64,000 nt of DNA from Climacium dendroides (taxonomy: Eukaryota; Streptophyta; Bryopsida; Hypnales; Climaciaceae), in assembly GCA_950106755.1 (NCBI GenBank), contig OX467083.1, positions 39,632,555-39,696,554 on the forward strand, given 5' to 3'. Shown piece by piece: positions 22,852 to 32,678 of this stretch. The notes under the pieces were generated by a model, which was not told the DNA's origin, did no database searches, and was given only the letters and a program-made list of their open reading frames with translations. The translations under genes were made by a program, and so were the position numbers. Within the stretch, counting starts at the first letter, position 1. Each line of letters opens with the position of its first letter.

Positions 22852-23798
22852 TTAACCCCTAAAGGACCATTGTCCCTTCGGGAGACAAATTGGATTTCGG
22901 GCAGGTACCTACGGGCTGAAATTTTGTTATGATTTTTTGAAACTTTTTTTGAAGATAGAAAAACTGATGAGCTTTGTGGGAATACAATTTTTTTTCACAT
23001 TTGGTGCCTGGAAACAAAAGTTATGACCAAATAAATAAGCTCAAAGTAGGGGACGGGGGGCAGTCTGGGCAGCAAAAAAAAATTTGAAAAAATTTGAATT
23101 TTTTTTTTTGAATTTTTTTTCTTGTAGATTATATTTTTGTCTGCATGGGAAGCTTTTATTCATTCCATTTGGACTTATTATGAGAAAGTTATGGACAATC
23201 TTGTTTATCGGGCAGTTAGAGCATCATCCTGAAAAAATAACTTATAGAATTCATTTCTGAATGCAATTTTTACAATTTTTTTTACAATTTTATTTTACAT
23301 GATTTTGTTTGCTTGCTAGAACAATCTCACCATTGGGATTAGTGCATTTTAATTCCATCTTAAAGATATTAATAATTTAGTTTTTCCTTCATTCTCATAC
23401 CTACTTCTACTTAACAATTTTTTTAAGCATGAAAATTAATCTTTTTCTTAAAATTTTCTTTTTTTCTAGATTCTCAACTCAATTTCCCACAATAAGGATT
23501 TAAAGCTCAAAACTTTGTAGTGCAAAAAATTTAAGTTAAAAAAGTTCAAAGTCAAATAATCCAGTCTCGCAAGGTGCTGAAAAAATTGTTTTTTTCACTT
23601 TAAACGCAAATATCTTTTAATCTATGTGGTCAAAATTTCTGAAATGTTTTCTACACATTTCTATACTAGTAAGGTATAAGATCCTACGGTTGGATGTGCA
23701 AAAAAAATAATTTTCAAATTTTTTTTACTCTTTGCTACAGAAATGGCAGTTTTGAATGTTTCTTGGCAGAAATAAGGCCTTGGTCCTTTAGGGGTTAA
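22852..23798. mobile_element. TTAA-flanked TIR element, ~0.95 kb, best-preserved copy
   Basis: The left end reads TTAACCCCTAAAGGACCA and the right end TGGTCCTTTAGGGGTTAA, a perfect 18-bp inverted repeat including the TTAA. If TTAA is the target site, the element proper starts CCCCTAAAGG and ends CCTTTAGGGG. No coding sequence is visible, so it would be non-autonomous. Relatives are at 14480-14708, 27059-28516 and 58169-60544. TTAA targets and CCC starts are known for the piggyBac superfamily; whether this family belongs there is an inference. The TTAA could also simply be part of the TIR. Confidence 0.75.
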
Positions 23799-24297
23799 GA
23801 GAGCAAGAGTACGTAGAACAAGGCCTTTGATGTAGAGCTAAGGCGAAAAGCTATGAAGTAGATATTAAAGTGAGTTGTCAAGATTGAGGAACCTCTCAGA
23901 CTCAACTTTTATATATATTAAGTTGTTTATATGAGCTTGGAAGCTTTCTGAGTTGCTTCCATCAAGTACAAAGCTTCGCAAGAAGTTTTTACAAGCTTTT
24001 AGAACCTTCTACAAGTTTCTTTCTGGAGACTTCAATCCTAAAACAATTATAGTGATTTTATCCTTGAGTTAAAGATAAAATGAAAATGCAACCTTTGGGC
24101 AATCAAAGGTTTTTATATATATTAATATATGAAAATCTCAAATTACCAAATAGTCTCAAAATTGAATAATTATAACGATTTATCTTCAAGTCGAAAATAA
24201 AATTGAGACTACACTTTCGAGTCTCATTTTAACGAATATGGCCTTTTTACAGGTCTGCACAAGCTTGCTGGACGGTTACCCAGTTCCTACACTTGGT

Positions 24298-25119
24298 CTA
24301 CCGATAGCTAGCACCGGTATGCAAATCGAAGTTCAGTTTTTCCCCATTCCGGAGAACCTTATTCATGGTCTCCTGGAAAGAAATGCAAAGCATGTAGCCT
24401 TCAACTTTCTCGGCGTTCTTCTGCACAACGAAGGAGTCCTTGGAAAGTATCTCCATCATAGCAACCAGTTCCTCAACATACTCCTGCTTAGTAGACACAG
24501 GTCCGAACTGCTGATGGAACAAGCCTCCGTAGTTACTAACCTGGGAGCTGTACAGCAAAACCTCCACCATGCTGTCATCCCCCTCCCTCGTGCGATTCAC
24601 GACGACGTTCTTGTTCCACCTTAGAGACATGGTCGTGTTTCTGATCTTCACGGTGTGGTGGAAACTACTCTTGTTTTCCAATCGCTTCTTTGCCTCTCCA
24701 ATCAGCTCGTCGTAGCCTTCGCCGCGGCCTGCAGGGCCCTGACGCAGCCATATGGCGGTGGATTTATACCTCGTTTGGAAAGTCCCGGAATAGGGGTCTC
24801 GAAACACCAAGAACCTCCAGAATCGGCCTCGGATTTCTTCCCTCTCCAGGTCCAACCTTGTCCACGTACTGTATTTGCCTATGCTCAGAAGCAAGTCGGT
24901 GCCGTAAGGACCGAAAATGCCTGAGACGAACTTGGAAAACAGAAGCTTGAGGAAGCTGGAACCTGATTGGTAAAGCTCGACTAGTCCTGTCCCTGTTTGG
25001 AGCAGTATCGAGAGGCCGCTGGAAAACGCTGTGGCGTACAGAAACTTGGATTTCACTTCGGCGGAGAAGTTGAACGTGTTCCCCAGAGATAAAAAGAAGA
25101 GTGCAATGGGCAGAAGCAT
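24298..25119 (-). CDS. Unrecognised multi-pass membrane protein, copy B
   Basis: Minus-strand paralogue of 15851-16720, 273 codons from ATG at 25119. It keeps the same hydrophobic N-terminal half (MLLPIALFFLSLGNTFNFS, FSSGLSILLQTGTGLVELY) and the same end, GASYR. It lacks the 14-residue insertion of copy A, lacks part of the HTGGRLINF segment, and carries a few extra residues (QKNAEKVEG). Upstream of the ATG, a 9-bp duplication of the pyrimidine-rich TTCTTCGTA text and a 22-bp indel with an in-frame stop fit intron or UTR rather than coding sequence. Both copies keep long open frames despite divergence, which suggests selection on protein. Function unknown. Confidence 0.55.
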   Translation of the reverse strand: MLLPIALFFLSLGNTFNFSAEVKSKFLYATAFSSGLSILLQTGTGLVELYQSGSSFLKLLFSKFVSGIFGPYGTDLLLSIGKYSTWTRLDLEREEIRGRFWRFLVFRDPYSGTFQTRYKSTAIWLRQGPAGRGEGYDELIGEAKKRLENKSSFHHTVKIRNTTMSLRWNKNVVVNRTREGDDSMVEVLLYSSQVSNYGGLFHQQFGPVSTKQEYVEELVAMMEILSKDSFVVQKNAEKVEGYMLCISFQETMNKVLRNGEKLNFDLHTGASYR

Positions 25120-25547
25120 TCTGTCAAATACGAAGAATACGAAGAATGTGAAGACATCAGATTGAGACTCCGGCCAAGAAGAAAGATGACAAGCCTGTTG
25201 GATGGTGGTTCTATTATCTACTCTCCTTCCGCATAGACAACCAGTGCTGCTTTTGATGTTTATCTCTCGTGACTCTTTGTGCAGGTAGACTATGACACCA
25301 ATCAATAGGCTTCGAAGACCAGTAACTGGTGCCTTTAGCGTCTTTTTCTGAATACTGTATATCCTTCAGATCGAGGGGCATCGGAGACTACAACGAGGAG
25401 GATCTTTGATGCTTCTCTCTGGAGGTGGACTTTGTAACTAGGGTTAAGATTATCAAATAACAAGTACCACCTTAATCTAGTGCCTCTTTTTGGAAAGAGC
25501 ATCTGGAATACGGCGTGAATGAACCTCTGCTACGACCTAAACAATAA

Positions 25548-26061
25548 CAATGTCCAAGTGGCAGAAACCAGAAGCTGGAAAACACTCAACTTCCGGACAG
25601 AAAGATCAAAAGTCGAGATGAGATCGACAGGAGAACAAACCAGGTCTACAACTGAAGGAACACTAATCACGCCGTACTTCCTTACACTAGCATGATCCGT
25701 GTAGAGCTAGCGAGGAGCCTGCAAGCACCACCAACTTCGAAGTGACTGCAGTGAGACAACCAAGGACGTTCGGAGTGCTTACTGCATACCGCGAGTGACG
25801 AGGGCACTCTTCCATTAATAACCTGGCAGCTAGCTGTAATGGAATATGAATTTGATGCAGCTCGAGTGTTCGACAAGAGTGCACGAGGTCGATTTCTATT
25901 TCAGACTCGGTCCGAGGCGACTTTCAAGACATGCATCTCGTCATTAGACGTGTTGTCGGAGTTAAGAATAGCAAGCGTCCGGACTACAGACTCCATGATT
26001 GTACCGACGAACCTAGACTGACCTTGAATTCCTACTGCAACTAAATTTCTTTAAGAAATAA
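25548..26061. repeat. 514-bp block apparently identical to 17111-17624
   Basis: This is the direct-repeat partner of the block upstream of copy A. It ends at AAGAAATAA, after which the two loci differ because the other one carries a transposon insertion. It lies immediately upstream of membrane-protein copy B and probably contains promoter or 5' UTR sequence. Confidence 0.75.
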
Positions 26062-26461
26062 CCTACGCCACCGGGAGTAAGGTAGTCGATCTGCTCTTCA
26101 AGCGGCCATTTCAGTAATTCAGCCTGCCGAACTCATCGATGACAGTAACACACGACATGTCATGCATTTAAAGACTCATTTAAACATATTCGCTTTTATT
26201 TTGTTTTATTTTATTTTATTTTAACAAATGAAACTAGCTTTCATTGCAAAAAATTGAAAAGAATGCAAGACAGTGGGAGGTCCAGAAATGGTCAGCTAAG
26301 GAGGTCCAGGAAGGACTGTCGGAGGACAATTTCAGCCTACCCCTTACCTTTTGCCATGGAATACACCATTATCCATATAATCACAAAATAAATGGTTTTC
26401 AAGAAGGTATATTCATGTTTACAATACAATTAATTTTGAAACAAAATTTTGGTATCACATG

Positions 26462-26614
26462 CATGGTTGTCATACTAGACAAGTTACTATTCATTTTTCG
26501 TCCTGTAGGACGAGTTATTATTCATCAAATGTACTTGAGAGGTACATTTGATGAATAATAACTCGTCCTACAAGACAAGAAATGAATAGTAACTTGTCGA
26601 GTATGACAACCATG
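26462..26614. mobile_element. 153-bp palindromic hAT-like MITE, copy D
   Basis: CATGGTTGTCATACTAGAC at the left and its near complement at the right, 153 bp, almost fully palindromic. The 8-bp flanks (ATCACATG and TATATACC) do not match, so the target duplication has been lost, or the element sits at a rearrangement point. The right flank belongs to the duplication shared with 13.6-13.75 kb. Confidence 0.85.
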
Positions 26615-27058
26615 TATATACCATCACCCTTTAGTATAACAAAACTTGATGTTTTAAAACACAATCATCCATCTACCTCAACATGCAACTCTTGCAAAAT
26701 CCTCAATTTGGACTATTTTTATAATTTTTGTAATTTTCTAAATAAAATATATTAAAATAGAATTTCATATGAACCACACAAAATAGTAAAATTAGGCTGC
26801 CTTAACAATTAGGTTGCCTCCTATAGAGAAGTTACCTCATAATTCACTATTTATCTACATGGAGGCGTATGTCACTTTCAAAATCCAATTCAAGAATTAG
26901 TGTACCAATCTAATACTAATTTGAATGGGCTTTGAAGATTCCTAATTAATCAAAGATTTCATATCTCATTTACTAACATAGATGATCTATTTGTTGCATT
27001 TTAAAATGTTGTTGCATGCACTTTAAATAGATTTGAATATATTTTTTCTATTATATGA

Positions 27059-28516
27059 TTAATCCCTAAAGGTTTTTAAATTTTGACTATGTTTTCACCA
27101 AAAAGGCAAAAACGCTCCAAAATTGCCATTTCTAGTACAAGTACCAAATTTTTGAAAAAAGAACATTTTTAGATACATCTAACTGTTGGATCTTGTAGTA
27201 TTTTGGTTTGAAAAGATGTGGAAAAAATTTCAAAAATTTCCACCATATAGATTGTATGATATTAGGGTTTGAAGTGACAAGAAAAAAAATCCTTTTTCAG
27301 GCCCTATAAAGAATCGGGACCTGCACTTCACAAGGTTAGATCATTATGAAAAAATATTCAAAATGGTTTTAATTTTTTGAATTCATTCTTCAAGGCAAGT
27401 TGGCTAAATTTTTGAAAAAATTTCAAATTAGTTGAAATTGTACATTATATAAGAAAAAAATAGTAAGTAGAAAGAAGTAGAAAATGATTCAAAATATTAA
27501 ATTGTTAACAATTCATTTATGGAATTAAAAAATGCTAAACCCAATGGTTGAAATAAACAATCTACACCTAATCTTTTTATTCTTTTTCAAAAATATTGAA
27601 AATTGATTTAAATAAAGGATATCAAAGTTTATTTTAGAATAAAGATTCTTGATAAACTATCCACAATTAAAACTCCTCATAACTTTCATCTCATTAATCA
27701 AATTGAAATGATTCAAAGCTTTCCATATATAAATAAATCTAAGGAACCAATTTTAAATTTTTATTTTTTTAAAAGCAATTCTTAAAGTCAAATTGGAATG
27801 ATTCAAAGCTTTTTATATATAAATAAATCTAAGCTTTCCATATATAAATAAATCTAAAGAACCAATTTTAAATTTTTATTTTTTTAAAAGTGATTTTTAA
27901 AGAAGCTTTTTTTGTTGCCCAAGTTGCTACCATGTAATGAAAACTACACATCATACAATAACTTTTTAATTATGTAGTCAAATGTTATCATCTCATTAAT
28001 CAAATTGGAATGATCAAAGCTTTTCAATTTCCATATATAAATAAATCTAGAGAACCAATTTTAAATTTTTATTTTTTTAAAAGTAATTTTTAAAGTCAAA
28101 TTGGAATGATTCAAAGCTTTCCATATATAAATAAATCTAAGCTTTCTATATATAAATAAATCTAGAGAACCAATTTTAAATTTTTATTTTTTTAAAAGTG
28201 AATTTTAAGAAGCTTTTTTTGTTGCCTAGGTTACTATCGTATAATGAAAACTACATATCATACAATAGCTTTTTAATTATGTAGTCAAATGTTATGAAAA
28301 TTGTTGGGCCTTAAAGGTACTAACTCCTTGGGCACATGTTGTGTGAAAATTTCAAAGAAAAAAAATCCTATTCGTAGTAAGCTTGAATTGCTATGTTGCC
28401 AAAAAAACCCGCCATTTCATCCTCTAGGGGTCAATACAAATCAATATTAATTTGCATTTAGTAAAGAAAATGTTGCTATGTTGCCAAAAAAACGCGTTTC
28501 ATCCTCTAGGGGTTAA
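27059..28516. mobile_element. TTAA-flanked TIR element copy of ~1.46 kb with internal expansions
   Basis: It begins TTAATCCCTAAAGG and ends CCTCTAGGGGTTAA. The first 300 bp match the inverted right half of the 22852-23798 element (AACTGTTGGATCTTGTAG, AAAATTGCCATTTCTAG). A piece at 27470-27535 matches the complement of about 59215-59290 inside the larger relative. The interior contains two successive ~308-bp repeats (27690-28300) that include several TTCCATATATAAATAAATCT units. The right end itself is duplicated over about 83 bp: CCTCTAGGGGTCAA at 28421 and CCTCTAGGGGTTAA at 28503. It is non-coding. Confidence 0.65.
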
Positions 28517-28570
28517 TACAAATCAATATTAATTTGCATTTAGTAAAGAAAATAACATTTTCTGCCACAA

Positions 28571-28920
28571 TCTTTTGAAATTAAGATGTTTGTGAGGCAA
28601 TTTAAACAAACAATTTTTTGGATTATAGAATGATGTGATTATCTTTTGAAATTAAGATGTTTGCGAGGCAATTTAAACAAACAGTTTTTTGGATTATAGA
28701 ATGATGTGATTATCTTTTGAAATTAAGATGTTTGTGAGGCAATTTAAACAAACAATTTTTTGGATTATAGAATGATGTGATTTAATCATATGTGACAACA
28801 TTGGATTATAGAATGATGTAATTATCTTTTGAAATTAAGATGTTTGTGAGGCAATTTAAACAAACAATTTTTTGGATTATAGAATGATGTGATTTAATCA
28901 TATGTGACAACAAGCATGTG
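28571..28920. repeat. 71-bp tandem repeat, about four units
   Basis: TCTTTTGAAATTAAGATGTT begins at 28571, 28642 and 28713 (period 71) and again at 28825, where an extra ~41 bp (TTAATCATATGTGACAACA) has been added to the unit. The unit plus extension is repeated at the end, forming a small higher-order structure. There are no unique spacers between conserved repeats, so it is not CRISPR-like. Confidence 0.85.
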
Positions 28921-29706
28921 ATACCAAAAGTTTGAGTTATTCTAGGTTAATACTTCTAATTCAAGTCAAAATAACTTAATAACCCATTAAAGATATAGAG
29001 TGGTTATGTTATAGAGCAACAAATTTTTGTTTGATTCAATATTGACAAATGTGTACGGTAGAGGCAAAATCATGACAACTTGTCAAACTTTTAGTATCTA
29101 ATTTTAAATCATATTGGATTTGAGTATTGGGAGAACTTGAATTTAGTTTGACAACAAGACCAAGTGTAGTACGTGTGAGCATGGAAGTTAACAAAAGCAA
29201 TTAATTCCAATTCCAAAAAAAATTGGAAAACTTTGTTTGCCTATTCTGAGTCCACATGCAAGTCTGGCCTAAGCGCTCAAGATAGCATACTCCAGTCATG
29301 AAGATGAAAATGAGTAAAAATACTACGGTTATCCAGGGTTTTCATTTCTTTCAGTATTTTTCCATTTTCAAAACCTTGATCCCAATTCTCAAAGTGACTA
29401 TTTTCTTCCTTGTTGGGGCTTCAAATGCAAAGGAAATCAATGTAGGAATTACATGGACTGAACCACAGTAGGCAAGATCAACTTGGAGTATTAATATAAA
29501 AACACTACTTTCGGAGTGAGATCACCCCGCCACTCATACACTTGAGATCCATCACCAATTGTGAGCATTGGTAGAAGCCAAGAAGTCTACTGAACCCGCC
29601 TGCCCACATCACAAATCCATAAACTAAAATCGCAAGCGCACCATGTCTGTCGATATGAAATTCCCACTCCTGTCACCGACTGCAATCAGTCCATTCCGCA
29701 CACTTT

Positions 29707-30805
29707 CTAAACGCCTCCGGGGATGGCTTTTCCTGCACCCGAAGGTAATTCAAGATCAGTACCCATGCAACATATCAGGTGGAAATGAAAGTTAAGTAGC
29801 AAGCAATGCGGATCGACGTACCAAATCAACATTGATTGGCGATGGCAATGAAGCTGAATACACTTATATATATGTACAGTACAACAGAGCTCAATATAAA
29901 CGGCCGGACATTTTTCGCATTGCAAATATACACTCGAACCACTTTTGTTAATTGACCACCTGGGATCCCCACTTTTCAGCATCCCATACTTTGAATTCCC
30001 ATACTGTGAATGTGGGGCAAGCTTGCCACAACCAATGATACCGTGGGAGTGCATGCATATTCTAGAATGTCAGCGTGAAAAAGAAGTTTGAGTGCAGACT
30101 TCAGACGGAAGGAAGAATTACAAATGGAATAGCTATGGTATAAACACCCGTAATGAACCCTGTCCCAAATGTACATAACAATTACGTTTAGACCAAATTT
30201 GTAAAAAAAAAAAACTAAATATTGATTACACAAGATGTTCACAGTCAAAACCTGAGAGCATAGTCACTACAACAGCCTACTGTTGGTTTCGGGTGCACCT
30301 AGATGTTGGTTTCGAGTGCACCTGGGTACACCTAGAGACACGCAGTTTTGAATAAGCTTACTGCGTGTCTATGATTAAGCTGTGAATTTCCAAAGTGTTT
30401 AGTCACTGTGCTCGCTCGGTTGTAAGTATAGACGACTACGAAAGAGCACACGTACACAGACGTACCAGCACACTGGACGCCCTTGGCGTGAAAGCCGCTG
30501 AGGTTACACTTTTCCGGAATGCTCAACGCCAAATCCAGTTCCGTTCCCTCCAAAGGCCCGTTGTAGAGCTTCACTGCTGTCACAGCCTTGCAGTAGCCTC
30601 CAATCCCCACATTCTTCTTCGACAGAAACTGGTCCTGCACTTCAATGCAACAGAACTTCGACGGCACGGGCCGTCCGTCCAACACAAACGACGAGCAGTT
30701 CAACGGGAAGCTCGGTGCAGCAGCAACACCTCCTCCCATGGAGCTCATCACCACCATCGCCATCGCCACCATCACCAGTGTCAGCGCCTTCTTCCCCATC
30801 GCCAT
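29707..30805 (-). CDS. Small secreted six-cysteine protein, intact copy 3
   Basis: Two exons on the minus strand: 30805-30466 and 29732-29707, joined over a 733-bp GT-AG intron (donor G|GTACGTCTG, acceptor CCTGCACC in plus orientation). The product is 121 aa. Residues 1 to about 30 (MAMGKKALTLVMVAMAMVVM, small residues, then AAA) form a clear secretory signal peptide. The mature part has cysteines at 37, 52, 53, 72, 100 and 112, i.e. C-x14-CC-x18-C-x27-C-x11-C. I do not recognise the family. The CC pair and size recall lipid-transfer or hydrophobin-like proteins, but the cysteine count and spacing fit neither. Copies at 7508-8362 and 11075-12152 are broken, so this is the only intact one here. 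The first ATG of the frame is used as the start. Role unknown, presumably apoplastic. Confidence 0.75.
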
Positions 30806-31370
30806 AGCCACAACTCAATCGATCGGAGCAATGCAGGCGAGGACCTAGACTCTGTAACCCAAATCGATCACCGAGCAAGCTTTGGCCCTGTAAACTAGAA
30901 ATCAGTGCTTATCGCATTCTCTTCGCTTGCATCCATGGTTCAAAGTCATTGTTTATATCGTCGACTGAACGTTGATGAATTATTGGAGCTCTGGGTTAGA
31001 ATTGTCAGCAGTATGGATGTGAGCACGTTTATCTCGTGAGTACCTGGCTTAGCACGTATCTTCGGATTCTGGAAGATATCTGGAGTCAGTGGCCGGTGCA
31101 GTAGTTCCGATGAAGCTCGCGCTTAATTTGTTTCCTTCACAGAGGATTAGTTGGACACTGGAGGACTGGACTGGATGATTTTACTTCAGTCAGGGGAGCG
31201 CAGCTTGCTCATCTCGATCGAACGCAAGGATTTCCATGCAGCGATCGAGCACGGTAAATAGAGGGTCCATGCAGAGAGCGACCATTGACCAGATGATTGC
31301 AATTTAGACGTCTTGGAGTATATATTTTTTAGTACACAATGGCACCTCCACTGAAGATGCTTCTAGTCTG

Positions 31371-32678
31371 GATGTTCTGCAGCGGAGGTCGCCAAGACGT
31401 ATCAGCAAGGCATTTGCCAAAAACGATCCGATGTTTGCACCAATAGTTATTTCTACATTCATCTTGTAAGTCATCCATTAGCCACTTTTTGGTCTCAATC
31501 CTTTAGGGTTCACCCTGTAAGGACGTTGCGGACAGAAAAAGATCCGATAGATGACTTCACTGTAAGTGTTAACTCTAGAAAGAAAGAATGCACCTAGTCG
31601 GGTGCAATAATCATTCGGAGGGCTTTGGTGACTACTTTAGTCATTGGGGGTCGCATATATCCTTCTAGGGTTAAGGTAAGTGCAACCATATTGTTACTTG
31701 TAGCGAAGTTCTTAAAATAGTTCATACTATTAAACATTGATGGATGTTGTTGGGTGTTGTTGGCAAGTGAAAGAGAACAACCTCTGGCATTTTCTGGACA
31801 CGATATGAGTATCTTAATGTTACTTGTAACCGAAACCAACTGAACAGCGGTGATTTTGGGTGCACTTACATTACCAAAATCTTCAGCATTAGCTCTCTAG
31901 GTACACTTCAACATTGCAATGATCACCTCCTTAAATACGATATTAGAGAAGGTCCATGTGCATAGACAATACAAAATACTGTAGTTAACCACACTGAACA
32001 ACGCATGTGCCACCAGTGCAGATAATTCTGGATACTTGTGTAATCGACTGCAAGTTGGCAATGTCAGCACTTGATGGATTCTGGCCTTTCTTCAGAAGCA
32101 GATACGGAAGATACAGAAACTGAAAACTGTTTCTGAGAAGCACAGAAAAAGCTCAGCAATGACGTCATGAGGCATCCGCACAACCGAAAATGTAACAGCA
32201 AATGACATTCATGGAGTGCGTCACAAGCCTGGTACTAATTTAACCTTCGACTTCATTGAAATAGTCAATGTTCTCCATTTGTGCGGTCACCGTGGCTTAT
32301 TGTCATCACAACAAAAAAGTCGAAAACAATGTACATTTTGAGGGGGTCAAGAACTGGTTGAAGCCAGTGCTCCAATGACAAACGAACCTAAACCTTCATC
32401 GACGTACCGGGCTGTTCTCCACCTATTCTACCTACTTTCAAAGAATCCCCTCTGCAGTCCGAATTGCACGATGCTTCTTCAGCCAGCTTAAAAAATTCTA
32501 ACTTGATGTCTCTAGGGATTTCCTGTCTGAGTGAATGTGAGTGAAGTCGATAAAAAGAATTATACTGTCAATAAATCGAGAACGGGATACGAGCAAGATC
32601 TATGGCTGGGTACGGTATGCATCACAGGGAAATGCAAGGAGTGGCTACTATGCAAGAAGGGTCCGTCCTTGTGGGATC
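31371..32678. other. Intergenic DNA and probable 3' UTR of the carrier gene
   Basis: No gene is seen. The right-hand few hundred bases lie directly downstream of the carrier stop codon and may include its 3' UTR. The 31594-31839 minus-strand ORF has no supporting features. Confidence 0.55.

Larger units (their letters stand above)
26620..31350. repeat. Segmental duplication carrying cysteine-rich copy 3 (partner of 10860-13750)
   Basis: Reverse-complement similarity to 10860-13750 runs through the whole block except for the TTAA element and the 71-bp array. The upstream part (30950-31370) also matches 8560-9000 in direct orientation, for example CGGTAAA and GGTCCATGCAGAGAGCGACC. So at least three copies of this locus exist in the window. 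Confidence 0.65.

Noticed and set aside
28571..28920. CRISPR-like array
   Set aside because: The repeats are directly contiguous 71-bp units without unique spacers, in a plant nuclear context; it is an ordinary tandem repeat.
29707..30805. Hydrophobin or non-specific lipid-transfer protein identity for the cysteine-rich gene
   Set aside because: It has six cysteines with one CC pair; both families use eight cysteines in a different spacing.
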